64,000 nt of DNA from Bin18 sp965242795 (GTDB lineage: Bacteria; Desulfobacterota; Binatia; Bin18). Below, in pieces: positions 18,870 through 28,819 of the stretch. Positions within the stretch are counted from its first letter, which is position 1; each line of letters starts with the position of its first letter. The DNA is taken from positions 558,001-622,000 of the forward strand of contig OZ251505.1 of the NCBI GenBank assembly GCA_965242795.1. The letters are read 5' to 3'. The notes beneath the pieces were generated by a model, which saw only the letters and a program-made list of their open reading frames with translations, was not told the DNA's origin and did not search any database. Both the position numbers and the translations under genes were made by a program.

Positions 18870-20039
18870 CTACCGATGCAGCAGCATCGCGGTGGTGGGC
18901 ACGCCGTTACCCGACGACACGAACGCGACTTCGGCATCCTTCACTTGGTTGATCGCCTGTCCGCGCAATTGCCGAACCGCCTCCACCACGTTCTCCATGC
19001 CGTGGATGTAACCCTCGGACAGATTGCCGCCGCTCGTATTGAGCGGCAACCCGCCGTGCGGCCACAACAGCTTGCCGTCCGACACGAAGTCGCCGCCCGC
19101 GCCACGTTCGCAGAACCCCAGTTCCTCGATCGCCATGAGCACCAGCGGCGTGAAATGGTCGTACACGAAGCAGACGTCGACGTCGGCGTGCGACACCCCC
19201 GCCCGGGCGAACAGCGCCTTGCCCGTCACCGTCGATTCGGTTTCCGGTTTCTCCACGTTCTTGACCACGCGTTGCGAATTCCACTCGCCCGCGCCGAACG
19301 CCCCGCCCATGATGTACGCCGGCTGGTGTTTGCAATCCCGGGCCCGCGCCGTGGAGGTTATCACCACCGCGGCGCCGCCGTCCGTCTCCAGACAACAATC
19401 CAGCAAATGGAGCGGGTCGGCGATGATGCGCGAGTTCTGATGGTCTTCGATGGTGATCGGCCGCCCGCGCATGACCGCGTTGGGGTTGGTCTGCGCGTGC
19501 GTGCGGCACGCCACCGAAATGGCGCCGAAGTGCTCGCTCTTGGTGCCGTACACGTGCATGTGCCGCCGCGCGGCCAGCGCCACCATCTGCGCCGGAGTGA
19601 ACAAGCCGTACGGTTCGAGGTAGGCGCCCACGCCCGTTGCGCCCCGGCGGACCGCGGCACGGCCGAAGCGCGGCGTCCCGCGGCCGGAGCGTTCGTTCAT
19701 GGCCCGAAACGCAATCACGCACTCGGCCATGCCGGTCGCCACGGCCATCGCCCCCAACAGGATCGAGCCGACCGGCCCTCCGCCCCCGCCGTACGGCGCC
19801 TCGCCGTAGAACCGCAACGCGGGAATCCCCAGATTGGCCGCAATGTCGATCGGGTCGTTGTTGTCCATCGAGAACTTGGCGATCCCGTCGATGTCGCACG
19901 GCGCGAGCCCGGCGTCGGCGACCGCGTTCCGAATGGCCTCGACCGCCAAGCTCATCTCGCTGCGACCCGAGTCCTTCGAGTATTCCGTATGGCCGACGCC
20001 CACGATGGCCGTCTTGTCCTTCAGCGTTGCCGTCTCCAT
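18870..20039 (-). CDS. SCP2/Ltp2-type thiolase-like enzyme
   Basis: A 389-residue thiolase-fold protein (AIVGVGHTEYSK start, C-terminal SSGNGVPTTAMLL). In ordinary thiolases an acyl-accepting Cys sits near residue 85-90. Here the corresponding loop is YGGGGGPVGS with no Cys. The C-terminal GGNLSEGYIHG carries a His in place of the GGHPxGASG motif. This is the pattern of SCP2 and Ltp2-like proteins, some of which are retro-aldolases that work with a DUF35 OB-fold partner. Such a partner is encoded at 56856-57278. Likely role: carbon-carbon cleavage of an acyl-CoA in sterol- or branched-chain-like degradation. The exact substrate is unknown. Confidence 0.88.
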   Translation of the reverse strand: METATLKDKTAIVGVGHTEYSKDSGRSEMSLAVEAIRNAVADAGLAPCDIDGIAKFSMDNNDPIDIAANLGIPALRFYGEAPYGGGGGPVGSILLGAMAVATGMAECVIAFRAMNERSGRGTPRFGRAAVRRGATGVGAYLEPYGLFTPAQMVALAARRHMHVYGTKSEHFGAISVACRTHAQTNPNAVMRGRPITIEDHQNSRIIADPLHLLDCCLETDGGAAVVITSTARARDCKHQPAYIMGGAFGAGEWNSQRVVKNVEKPETESTVTGKALFARAGVSHADVDVCFVYDHFTPLVLMAIEELGFCERGAGGDFVSDGKLLWPHGGLPLNTSGGNLSEGYIHGMENVVEAVRQLRGQAINQVKDAEVAFVSSGNGVPTTAMLLHR

Positions 20040-20369
20040 GCCGCCTCCTTGGGACGAGGATTAGAGCACACGCCCGCGGGGATGACCACACGGCGACCGT
20101 CCTGCTACATAGCGGCCATGAATACGATGCAGTATCGAGGTTTTCCTGTTGTCGTTCAGCATTGATCGCGTCACGCGATGTGTCTCCATGAAAGTCTTGT
20201 CGAGAAACCGGTCACGGTCGCCGGCTTTCTGTACCGCCGCTGTCCCCTCTGTCTTGTCAAGACGCCTCGTTGTGATTGAAGGGCTTCGAGTCGATGGATC
20301 GCGCACCGGGTTCTAGCCGGGGATAGTCACCTGCCTGGCCGCAGCGCCCCAATAGGCACCATCCCATTG

Positions 20370-20690
20370 ATCGACCGTGTCAGACCCACGGCATCCTCAT
20401 CCGCCGCCCCGCAGACCGGCGGTGTAGTGGAACGATTCAATCGGCAGGTGGACGAAACCCTAGCCCGAGTCGAGATCCTCAGCCGCCAACCACCCAAGCC
20501 TGTTTCGTCTCTTATGCCGCCCGCAATTGCTTCGTTGAGCGGCTCGTCCTCACCTCCAACCGCAGCCGCCAACCCGGTCTCGCCCACCGCATCCCTCTCC
20601 AACCTCCTCACCGCTCGTCAGCATCATCCAAACCGCAACGCAAAAGCAGAAAGTCGGAAAGACGTATTCCCACACCGATGAACACCTGAC
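20370..20690 (+). pseudogene. Decayed integrase-core (IS481/IS3-like) transposase fragment
   Basis: A piece of the DDE transposase C-terminus survives in broken frames. HGILIRR appears in one frame, then QTGGVVERFNRQVDETLARV in the next; this matches the P-x-TNG-VERFNR block around the catalytic Glu. RQPGLAHRIPLQ in a third frame resembles the PQxALGHKTPxQ end. At least two frameshifts separate them and no terminal repeats are recognisable. The rest of the 20040-20853 gap holds nothing clear except low-quality dispersed repeats near 20720-20745. Confidence 0.5.
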
Positions 20691-20853
20691 GGTGTAATTT
20701 TCTTACTCTCTCCTCTCCCTCGGATCATATCCGGGGCAGGCTCTAGTCCTCTTCCAACAAGAGAGAAAGGTGGATGCAGAAGAAACGGTGAACGCAATTT
20801 CAAACCGAAACACGCCGGCCCGGCGGTATGCTTGAGCCTCTCCTGACAATACA

Positions 20854-21537
20854 ATGAATGCTCGCAAGGTCGGTCTGATGCGTATGCAGGGAGAACGGGT
20901 CCGCGTCGCGGTGATATACGCCGGCCTGCTGGTCGTGCTGTCCGGTCTCGTGTGCTTCGATACGCAGGCGACCCTGGCCGAGGAGATGCCGCCAGCGGTC
21001 GAAGAAGACTTCAGCCTCGTCGATGAACGCGGGCGGTCGCTCACCGATCTGGGAGTGGACCCCGACATCGACCCGGCGCGAGTGGGTCTCGATCCGGCGC
21101 GCGTCATCACCGAACGCAACGTGCTGGCCCTCGTGTTGCAGCACGCTGCGGCCATGCGCGCCCTGTGGTGCTGGTACGCCGCGGTCGGCCTGGGCTTTCT
21201 CCTGCTGCTCGTCCAACTCGCCCGTGCCGTGTCGCTCAATGCCGTCTGGGGACCGCTCGTATCCGCAGGTCTGATGCTGTCGTTCGGCGCGTTCGCCGGC
21301 TGGCACTGGACCGCCGTCGCTACCGTCTCGGCGCGATACCATCTGCTGGCCGCGGCGCTCCGGAACACCGCGGCCCATGCGGACGCGCCCGACATGCTGA
21401 TTGCCTTGGCGGACACCGCGGAGCCGGCCTCGCGCGCAACGTTGGCGGCGCTTCACATCGGCCTCGATATCGCAGTGCTGCTCGGGCTTGGCATCATCGC
21501 CTTCGGCCTGCGCCGCCGGCCCGACGACGCGAAATAA
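20854..21537 (+). CDS. Predicted inner-membrane protein, unknown function
   Basis: A 227-residue protein with four hydrophobic segments: about residues 19-37 (VAVIYAGLLVVLSGLVCF), 108-128, 132-150 and 200-217. A charged region of about 60 residues sits between the first and second. That region contains a short near-repeat (LGVDPDIDPARVGLDPARV). No family was recognised. An alternative start is the ATG at 20878. The gene is convergent with the monooxygenase gene, and the two stops are separated by only 15 bases. Confidence 0.7.
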   Translation: MNARKVGLMRMQGERVRVAVIYAGLLVVLSGLVCFDTQATLAEEMPPAVEEDFSLVDERGRSLTDLGVDPDIDPARVGLDPARVITERNVLALVLQHAAAMRALWCWYAAVGLGFLLLLVQLARAVSLNAVWGPLVSAGLMLSFGAFAGWHWTAVATVSARYHLLAAALRNTAAHADAPDMLIALADTAEPASRATLAALHIGLDIAVLLGLGIIAFGLRRRPDDAK

Positions 21538-21567
21538 CCCCGCCCGCGGGCGTTACAGCGCGGGGTT
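21536..21567. terminator. Hairpin at the junction of two convergent genes
   Basis: AACCCCGC (21536-21543) pairs with GCGGGGTT (21560-21567). The stem covers the stop codons of both converging genes. It is probably a shared terminator; no U-tract. Confidence 0.4.
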
Positions 21568-22785
21568 GTCGGTCGGCAGCCCGACCAGGGTGCGGCCATG
21601 TGTGGCACCGTTCACGTCCCAACTGTGGGTGAAATGGCGGGTCGTCGTGCAGAGGTCCCGATATGCCCGGGCGATGGGATTCCGTAGGTACACCCCGCGG
21701 CCGCCGCCCGCGTCCCAGATCAGGTTGGCCGCCTGAAAGGCGAGCTTGCCGGCGTAGGCACCCGCGGCCCGGTATCCGGCACGCCGTTCGTCCGATGGCA
21801 GCCCGCCGGATTCCAGCACGCGCATGATCTCGTCGCAGGTGCGGTACAACAGCGCCTTGGCCGCCTCGACGGCCAGCGCGGCCTCGGAAACCTTGGTGTG
21901 TTGCAGCGCCTGCCCGTGCAGTGCGCGCCCGGTCATCAACGCCACGCGGTCTTCGACCTGCCCGACGTAGTCGCGCACCATCCCGTCGGCGATGCCGACC
22001 GACACGCCGGAGATCAAGACCCCGAAGGTCATGTAGCTCGGCGACCGGTACAGCGGCGCGCGGTTGACCTTGCGGCCCGGACTGCGGTCTCCGCCGCGCA
22101 GATGGCGCAACGGCAACGTGCGGTGCGTCGGGACGAACGCACCGTCCACCTTCACGTCGTGGCTGGCCGAACCGCGCAGGCCGATCGCGTCCCAGGTGTC
22201 GAGAATCTCGAAGTCGCCCTGCCGCAGGATGAAGTATCGTTCCTCGGGTTCGGCACCCGCTCCCCGCTCGACCATCGCGGCGAACAGGCACCAGTCGCAC
22301 GTCGTGACGCCGCTGACGAACGGATACCGTCCGGACAGGCGATAGCCGCCACGCACCTTCACCGCGGTGCCCGCCAGCGGGATGAGGATTCCGCTGCACA
22401 GGTTGCGCTGGTCGGCGCCCCACACGTCGGCCTGGGCACGCTCCGGCCACTGCGCGACCATGAAGTTGTGGCCGATGTACTGCGCCAGACACCACGCGGT
22501 CGAGCCGCAGCCGCGCGCCAGCGTCGTCAGAATATCGACCATGCCGGAGAACGGCGCCTCGCAGCCGCCGTAGCGCGCCGGCTGGAGAATGCGCGCCAAC
22601 CCGGCCTCGCGCAGGTCGCGCCGGGTTTCGTCGGGCAGGCGGCGCATCTCGTCCGTCCGCGGCGCGCGCCGTCGCACGACGGGAATCAGCGCTTCGGCGC
22701 GGCGGACCAATTCCGTGTGCGTGCCGACGCGCGGGTAGCGCCGCGGCGCACGGTCCCGCGGGGCGCCGGGTTCGGGCTTCTGCAT
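21553..22785 (-). CDS. Flavin-dependent monooxygenase/acyl-CoA-dehydrogenase-fold protein (HsaA-like)
   Basis: A 410-residue protein with the acyl-CoA dehydrogenase fold. N-terminal helices contain LVRRAEALIPVVRRRA and the typical RLPDETRRDLREAGLARILQP. The beta-barrel contains GGYRLSGRYPFVSGV, and the C-terminal helical domain ends HFTHSWDVNGATHGRTLVG. The pattern is closest to group D flavin monooxygenases such as HsaA or 4-hydroxyphenylacetate 3-monooxygenase, which use reduced flavin supplied by a separate reductase. It would hydroxylate an aromatic ring. No reductase gene is adjacent. The specific substrate is not predictable. Confidence 0.87.
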   Translation of the reverse strand: MQKPEPGAPRDRAPRRYPRVGTHTELVRRAEALIPVVRRRAPRTDEMRRLPDETRRDLREAGLARILQPARYGGCEAPFSGMVDILTTLARGCGSTAWCLAQYIGHNFMVAQWPERAQADVWGADQRNLCSGILIPLAGTAVKVRGGYRLSGRYPFVSGVTTCDWCLFAAMVERGAGAEPEERYFILRQGDFEILDTWDAIGLRGSASHDVKVDGAFVPTHRTLPLRHLRGGDRSPGRKVNRAPLYRSPSYMTFGVLISGVSVGIADGMVRDYVGQVEDRVALMTGRALHGQALQHTKVSEAALAVEAAKALLYRTCDEIMRVLESGGLPSDERRAGYRAAGAYAGKLAFQAANLIWDAGGGRGVYLRNPIARAYRDLCTTTRHFTHSWDVNGATHGRTLVGLPTDNPAL

Positions 22786-22923
22786 GGCGTCCTCCCCCGC
22801 GTTGGTATGCCCTTGCCGCGTCCCGCGGCAAGGGCCGCGCGGCTTGCGGGGCCGTCGGGCGGTAGGCTAGGTTCGGCCCGCCGTCCGGCACCGTATCCAT
22901 ACGACACAGGGAGATCCGCGCGT

Positions 22924-23541
22924 ATGCCCATTCGCACCATCACCCATTATTTCGATTACAAAAGCCCCTACGCCTACCTGGCCCAGGAAGAGACGTTCCA
23001 ACTCGAAAAGGAGTATCCGGTCAGCGTCGATTTTCTCCCGCTGACGCTCGACATCCCCCAATTCTTAGGTGCAGCCGAGGTGGACGACGCAGGACAGGTC
23101 GTCAGCGAGCAGCGCAACGCCCACCAGTGGCGGCGCGTCAAATACAGCTACATGGACTGCCGCCGCGAAGCCACCCGCCGCGGGCTGACGATCCGCGGGC
23201 CGCGCCACATCTTCGACTCGTCACCGAGTCACATCGGCATGTTGTACGCCAAGCAACAGGGCGACTTCCGGCCCTACCACCACGCCGTGTACGAACGCTT
23301 CTGGAAGCGCGAACTCGCCATCGAAGACCCGGCGGTCATTCAGCACGTCCTGGACGAGGTCGGCATCGACTCGGACGGATTCCCCGCCTACCTGGAGGGC
23401 GAGGGCCGCGAAGCACTCCGCCGCATCCAGACCGAGGCCGAAAAAGCCGGGGTCTTCGGCGTCCCCAGCTACCTGGTGAACGGCGAGTTGTTCTGGGGGG
23501 CCGAGCGGCTCGTGCGCGTCCGCGAACGCTTGGCCGTCTAA
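22924..23541 (+). CDS. DsbA-family / 2-hydroxychromene-2-carboxylate isomerase-like protein
   Basis: A 205-residue kappa-GST/DsbA-fold protein. The N-terminus HYFDYKSPYAYLAQE is the HCCA-isomerase signature (FD-x-SPY-Y, with a Ser in the place of the DsbA Cys). The C-terminal AGVFGVPSYLVNGELFWG contains the cis-proline loop and the F-G-VP-F/W-G motif. It would be cytoplasmic and glutathione-dependent. It is divergent from the HsaA-like monooxygenase, and both fit aromatic compound breakdown. GGGAG precedes the ATG at 22924. Confidence 0.9.
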   Translation: MPIRTITHYFDYKSPYAYLAQEETFQLEKEYPVSVDFLPLTLDIPQFLGAAEVDDAGQVVSEQRNAHQWRRVKYSYMDCRREATRRGLTIRGPRHIFDSSPSHIGMLYAKQQGDFRPYHHAVYERFWKRELAIEDPAVIQHVLDEVGIDSDGFPAYLEGEGREALRRIQTEAEKAGVFGVPSYLVNGELFWGAERLVRVRERLAV

Positions 23542-23672
23542 GCGTTCGCCTTTCTCGTTCTCCGTCATGCGCATGGAAGGCAGGCGTCCATGCGCCTTCC
23601 GATGCTGAAGGCCGCAAAGACGGATGAGAAGTTGTTCCCCCGCGGCCCGAGTCCGGCCATGAGGTTGGGACC

Positions 23673-26600
23673 GTGTTGCATGCACACAGCGAGGGGGACG
23701 TGACCCGGGCAGCAGGGCAAGTCGAAAAGCATGAGCCGGTCTTCCTCTCGCTGGACCTGGAAGTCGGCAAGCGAGACGAGCGCATCCGCGCCTTTGCCGC
23801 GGTCCGTTCGGGTACCGGCCGCTCGTTCAACTTTCGCGGCGGCCAGTTGGCTTCCGCCTTGCCAGAGCTCGACGCATTCGCCGAGGGCGCGGATTATCTG
23901 CTGGGCCACAATCTCATCGCGTTCGATCTGCCTCACCTGAGAGCGGCGAACGCCGAACTCCAACTGTTGCGGCTCCCCGCGGTGGATACGCTCCGGCTCA
24001 ATCCCCTCGCCTTTCCCCGGAATCCCTACCATCACCTGGTCAAGCACTATCAGGACGGGCAACTCAAACGCGGACGGATCAACGATCCGGAATTGGACGC
24101 CCGGCTGACGCTGGACGTCTTGCGAGACCAGCAAACAGCGTTCCGGGAGACCGCGCCCGACTTGTTGGCCGCGTGGCACTGGTTGACCGCGGGGGACACG
24201 GAGGGAGCGGGATTCGACGCGTTCTTCGCGGCGCTGCGCGACGCGCCCCGACCGTCGGACGCCGACGCCAAGCGCGCCATACACACACGGCTTGCCGACA
24301 TGACCTGCCGCACCCGGTGCCATGAAATCCTGACGGACGCCCCGCAGCAGGGATGGGCGCTCGCCTATGCGCTGGCATGGCTGTCCGTGGCCGGCGGAAA
24401 TTCCGTCATGCCGCCTTGGGTCCGGCACGAGTCCCCCGAAGCCGGGCGGTTGGTGCGCCGGCTTCGGGATACGCCCTGCACGGATTCCGCCTGCCGCTGG
24501 TGCCGGGAACGGCACGACGTCCGCAAGGAACTCAAACGCTGGTTCGGTTTCGACGACTTCCGCCCGGAACCCGAGGACGACGCAGGTCGGCCCATGCAGC
24601 AGGTAATCGTCGAAGCGGTCATGGCCGGGGAACACGTCCTGGGCATTCTGCCGACGGGCACGGGCAAGTCGCTCTGCTATCAAATCCCCGCCCTCTCCCG
24701 GTACGACAAGACCGGCGCGCTGACCGTCGTGATCTCGCCACTGGTCGCCCTCATGGCGGACCAGGTGACCGGCCTGGAGAAACGCGGGATCACGTCCTGC
24801 GTCACGATCAACGGGTTGCTCTCCCTCCCCGAGCGGGCCGACGCACTCGACCGGGTACGCCTCGGGGACGCCAGCATCCTCATCGTCGCGCCGGAGCAAC
24901 TCCGCAGCAGAACCGTGAAGCGGGTACTCCAACAGCGCGAGACCGGCATGTGGGTGCTCGACGAAGCGCATTGCCTCTCGAAGTGGGGGCACGACTTCCG
25001 GCCCGACTACCGCTACGTAGCGCGTTTCATTCGCAAACACGCCGTGGATGCACCGGTGCTGTGCCTCACGGCCACGGCCAAACCCGACGTGAAGGAAGAG
25101 ATCGTTTCCTATTTTCGGAACAATCTCGGCATCGCCCTCACGGTCTTCGACGGTGGCTCCCACCGGACCAATCTCGAGTTCGCCGTCGTGCCGACGACGA
25201 GCGGGGAAAAGCTCTCCCATATTCATCAGGTACTGATGGCCGACCTGCCACCGGAGACTCCCGGCGGAGCGATCATCTATTGCGCGACACGCCGCAAAAC
25301 CGGGGAAGTGGCGGAATTTCTCTGCGCCAAGGACGTCGCCGCGGACAATTTCCATGCCGGGCTCCCGTCGGAAACGAAGAAGACCGTCCAACAGAATTTC
25401 ATTGCCGGCACGTTACGGGTGATCGTCGCCACCAACGCCTTCGGCATGGGCATCGACAAGCCGGACGTGCGTTTGGTGATTCATGCCGACATTCCCGGCT
25501 CCCTGGAAAACTATCTGCAGGAAGCAGGTAGGGCCGGCCGCGACCAGGGGACGGCACGCTGCGTGCTGCTCTACACGCAGGACGACGTCGAGTGGCAGTT
25601 CGGCCTGTCGGCGCGCTCCCGGCTCACGCGGCGGGAAATACGAGCCGTCCTGAAGGCGCTGCGCAATTTGGTCCACAAGAAGCTGCGGACCGATGAGGTC
25701 ATTGCGACCGCGGGCGAAATCCTCGGCGAGGACGAAGACGCCACATTCGCGCGGGATTCCGCAACGGACGATACGCGGGTGCGCACCGCGCTCTCCTGGC
25801 TGGAGGAAGCAGATCTCGTCGAGCGCAAGGAAAACCTGGTGCAGATTTTCCCGTCGTCCCTGCGCGTGGACTCGGAGAAGCAGGCCCGCACGAAGATCTT
25901 CAAGGCGAAGCTCGTTGCCGCATACCGGTCGCAGTTGCTCCGCATTGCCGAGGCGCTGCTCGCCGCGGACGCGGACGAGGGTATCTCCACCGATGAACTG
26001 ATGATCCTGACCGGCTTGACCTCCGAGAAGGTGTGCGCTGCCCTGTACGATTTGGAGCGGCTGGGCATTGCCAGCAACGACACCGCGCTGACGGCCTTCG
26101 TTCACGTCGGAGTGCGACGCCCTTCGCATGTACGCCTGGAAGCGGCGACCGTTCTGGAGCGCGCCCTGATCCATGCCTTGCGGGAAGCGGCTCCGGACAT
26201 GGAGCCGGGCAAGACGGACGCGCTCCACCTGCGGGTCATGACGCAGCGCCTGAAGGATGAAGTCTCCGCGGAGACCCTCCCGGAACACGTCTGGCGCCTG
26301 TTGCGCGGCATTGAGGGAGACGGTCGCGACAAGGACGGCGGCAAAGGCAGCTTGGAGCTGGGGCGCCGGCTCGACCCGGATACCGTCCAGGTGACGCTGC
26401 ACCGTGACTGGCAAGCGCTGACCCGGATCGCGAATCTTCGTCATCGCGCCGCAGACCGTCTGCTGCAACATCTGCGCGCCAGGCTGCCGCCGGACAGCCG
26501 GGGGACGGACCTCCTGGCCGAAACCACACTCGGAAAACTCTTGGAGTCGATCCGCGCCGACCTGGAGTTGAAAACCCGCGTGAAACATCACGACAAGCTG

Positions 26601-28817
26601 CTCGACCGCGCCCTACTCTGGTTGCACGACCAGGAGATCATTCGTCTGAACAAAGGGCTGGCGGTATTCCGCCAAGCCATGTCCATCCACCTGAAGAAGC
26701 GGCGCGACTTCGGCGTCGCGGATTTCGAGCCGCTCAAACTCCACTACGAGGATCAAGTGCGACAAGTTCACGTCATGGCCGAGTACGCGCACCGCGGCTT
26801 GCAGAACATGAGAGACGCGCAGCGTCTGGCGATGGATTATTTCGCTCTGAAGCAGGAAGACTTCCTGCACCGCTGGCTGCCGCACCGCGGAGACCTTGCC
26901 CGCCAGACTACGCCCGAATCCTGGCGGAACATCGTCGAAGACCTCAAGCATCCCGTCCAACAGCGCATCGTGGCCGACGACCGGGAGCGGACGAACGTCC
27001 TGGTGCTGGCCGGCCCCGGCTCGGGCAAGACGCGGGTATTGGTCCACCGCATCGCGTACTTGGTGCGCGTGCGCCGCGAAAAGCCGCGCGGCATCATCGC
27101 CTTGGCCTACAACCGGCACGCCGCGGTCGAGATACGCCGCCGGCTCGCCGCCCTGATCGGCGACGACGCCAAGGGCGTCACGGTATTGACGTGCCACGGG
27201 CTCGCCATGCGCTTGGTCGGCGCCAGTTTCAGCGGACGCGCCGAGCGACTGGACGACGACGCGTTCAAGGAAGTCCTCCGCCAAGCCGTGGACTTGCTGC
27301 AGGGCAAGGGGTTGCCGCCGGACGATGCAGACGAGCACCAGGCGCGGCTGCTGGCAGGGTTCCGCTGGATCCTCGTGGACGAATATCAGGACGTCGGCCC
27401 CGGACGGTACGCGCTGATCGCAGCGTTGGCCGGCCGTACCCTCCCCGACGAAGACGACAAACTCAGCCTGTTCGCCGTGGGGGACGACGACCAGAACATC
27501 TACGGCTTTACCGGTGCGTCGGTGGAGTTCATCCGGCGTTTCGAAGAGGACTACAAGGCCAAACCCGTCTTTCTGATCGATAATTACCGCTCCACGGAGC
27601 ACGTCGTCACCGCGGCCAACGCGATCATCGGCCCGGCCCGCGAACGGATGAAGACCGAGCATCCGATCACGGTGAACCGGACGCGAGCCGAGGACCCGCC
27701 CGGCGGCGTGTGGGAGGAGCGCGATCCCGTTGCCCGCGGCCGAGTCCAGATCTTGCCGGTACGAGGCGGCCCGATACCGCAAGCGCAGGCCGCGATGACG
27801 GAATTCCGGCGGCTGGCGGCGCTGGATCCACAATGGGATTGGTCTGCGTGCGCCGTCATCGCACGGAAGTGGAAATATCTGGAGCCGGTGCGCGCCTACT
27901 GCGAAATGCACGGCATCCCCGTCCAGATGGGGAAGGAGAAGATTCCGAGCTTCTGGCGGCTGCGGGAGACCCGGAAGTTCGTCACTTGGCTGCGCGGGTG
28001 CGAATCCGGTCTCGTGGATGAGACGAAGCTGCGCGATTGGCTGGCTGCCCAAGCTCCGGGGCCGTGGATCGATTTGCTACGGGAAGCCGTGGACCAGCAC
28101 ACTTTGGAAATCGGCCGTGAGGAAACGCCGACCGCTCGCTTCATCGAGTGGCTGGCCGAGTGGGGACGGGAAATCCGGCGGCGCCAGCGTGGGTTGCTGT
28201 TGGTGACCGCGCACGGTGCCAAGGGGCTGGAGTTCGATCACGTCGTCGTGCTGGACGGCGGCTGGGACCGGTCGAGAAACGACGGGGACGCGGACACGCC
28301 GCGCCGCCTCTATTACGTCGCCATGACGCGCGCCCGGCACACGCTGGCGTTGATGCGACTCGGCGGGCGTCATGGATTGCACGCGCCATTGTCGGAGAAT
28401 CCCTCGGTGTTGCTCCGGGAACCGGTCGCCTTGCCGCCGCCTCCCCCGGAGCTTGCACGCCAGTATCGGCGGCTGGAATTACGCGAGGTCGATCTCGGGT
28501 TCGCGGGGCGTCGCCCTGCGGGTCATCCGGTTCACCGTGCGATTGCCGCCCTGTCCCCGGACGACCGCTTGGAGGTGCGGAGAAGAGACGAACGTTGGGA
28601 ATTGCTGAGCGGCAACAGGACGGTCGTGGGCCGTCTCGCCACGACGTTCGAGCCGCCGGCCGGGCGTTGTGAATCCGCGAAGGTCCTGGCCGTGACGACG
28701 TGGAACCGCGAGATTTCGGACCCGAAGTACCAAGACGGTATCCAGTGCGACGCCTGGGAGGTCGTGGTCCCGGAATTGGTCTTCGGACCGGAGGACTGCT
28801 CCCTCCAAAGGAAATGA
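23673..28817 (+). CDS. Exonuclease-RecQ-UvrD fusion helicase
   Basis: A single open frame of 1714 residues with three enzyme-like parts. Residues about 20-190 resemble a DEDD 3'-5' exonuclease: LSLDLEV gives the D-x-E pair and GHNLIAFDLPHL the second motif. Residues about 300-840 are a RecQ-type SF2 helicase: LPTGTGKSLCYQIPAL (Lys332), DEAH at 430-433, and QEAGRAGRDQG as motif VI. A zinc/winged-helix region follows. Residues about 1085-1620 are a UvrD/Rep SF1 helicase: LAGPGSGKT with Lys1119, then DEYQDV, GDDDQNIYGF, TAHGAKGLEF and YYVAMTRAR. The start is GTG at 23673; a GTG at 23700 is an alternative. It probably processes DNA ends or stalled forks. Similar RecQ-UvrD chains are known in other bacteria. 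Whether it has a defence role is not shown here. Confidence 0.9.
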   Translation: MLHAHSEGDVTRAAGQVEKHEPVFLSLDLEVGKRDERIRAFAAVRSGTGRSFNFRGGQLASALPELDAFAEGADYLLGHNLIAFDLPHLRAANAELQLLRLPAVDTLRLNPLAFPRNPYHHLVKHYQDGQLKRGRINDPELDARLTLDVLRDQQTAFRETAPDLLAAWHWLTAGDTEGAGFDAFFAALRDAPRPSDADAKRAIHTRLADMTCRTRCHEILTDAPQQGWALAYALAWLSVAGGNSVMPPWVRHESPEAGRLVRRLRDTPCTDSACRWCRERHDVRKELKRWFGFDDFRPEPEDDAGRPMQQVIVEAVMAGEHVLGILPTGTGKSLCYQIPALSRYDKTGALTVVISPLVALMADQVTGLEKRGITSCVTINGLLSLPERADALDRVRLGDASILIVAPEQLRSRTVKRVLQQRETGMWVLDEAHCLSKWGHDFRPDYRYVARFIRKHAVDAPVLCLTATAKPDVKEEIVSYFRNNLGIALTVFDGGSHRTNLEFAVVPTTSGEKLSHIHQVLMADLPPETPGGAIIYCATRRKTGEVAEFLCAKDVAADNFHAGLPSETKKTVQQNFIAGTLRVIVATNAFGMGIDKPDVRLVIHADIPGSLENYLQEAGRAGRDQGTARCVLLYTQDDVEWQFGLSARSRLTRREIRAVLKALRNLVHKKLRTDEVIATAGEILGEDEDATFARDSATDDTRVRTALSWLEEADLVERKENLVQIFPSSLRVDSEKQARTKIFKAKLVAAYRSQLLRIAEALLAADADEGISTDELMILTGLTSEKVCAALYDLERLGIASNDTALTAFVHVGVRRPSHVRLEAATVLERALIHALREAAPDMEPGKTDALHLRVMTQRLKDEVSAETLPEHVWRLLRGIEGDGRDKDGGKGSLELGRRLDPDTVQVTLHRDWQALTRIANLRHRAADRLLQHLRARLPPDSRGTDLLAETTLGKLLESIRADLELKTRVKHHDKLLDRALLWLHDQEIIRLNKGLAVFRQAMSIHLKKRRDFGVADFEPLKLHYEDQVRQVHVMAEYAHRGLQNMRDAQRLAMDYFALKQEDFLHRWLPHRGDLARQTTPESWRNIVEDLKHPVQQRIVADDRERTNVLVLAGPGSGKTRVLVHRIAYLVRVRREKPRGIIALAYNRHAAVEIRRRLAALIGDDAKGVTVLTCHGLAMRLVGASFSGRAERLDDDAFKEVLRQAVDLLQGKGLPPDDADEHQARLLAGFRWILVDEYQDVGPGRYALIAALAGRTLPDEDDKLSLFAVGDDDQNIYGFTGASVEFIRRFEEDYKAKPVFLIDNYRSTEHVVTAANAIIGPARERMKTEHPITVNRTRAEDPPGGVWEERDPVARGRVQILPVRGGPIPQAQAAMTEFRRLAALDPQWDWSACAVIARKWKYLEPVRAYCEMHGIPVQMGKEKIPSFWRLRETRKFVTWLRGCESGLVDETKLRDWLAAQAPGPWIDLLREAVDQHTLEIGREETPTARFIEWLAEWGREIRRRQRGLLLVTAHGAKGLEFDHVVVLDGGWDRSRNDGDADTPRRLYYVAMTRARHTLALMRLGGRHGLHAPLSENPSVLLREPVALPPPPPELARQYRRLELREVDLGFAGRRPAGHPVHRAIAALSPDDRLEVRRRDERWELLSGNRTVVGRLATTFEPPAGRCESAKVLAVTTWNREISDPKYQDGIQCDAWEVVVPELVFGPEDCSLQRK

Positions 28818-28819
28818 AT

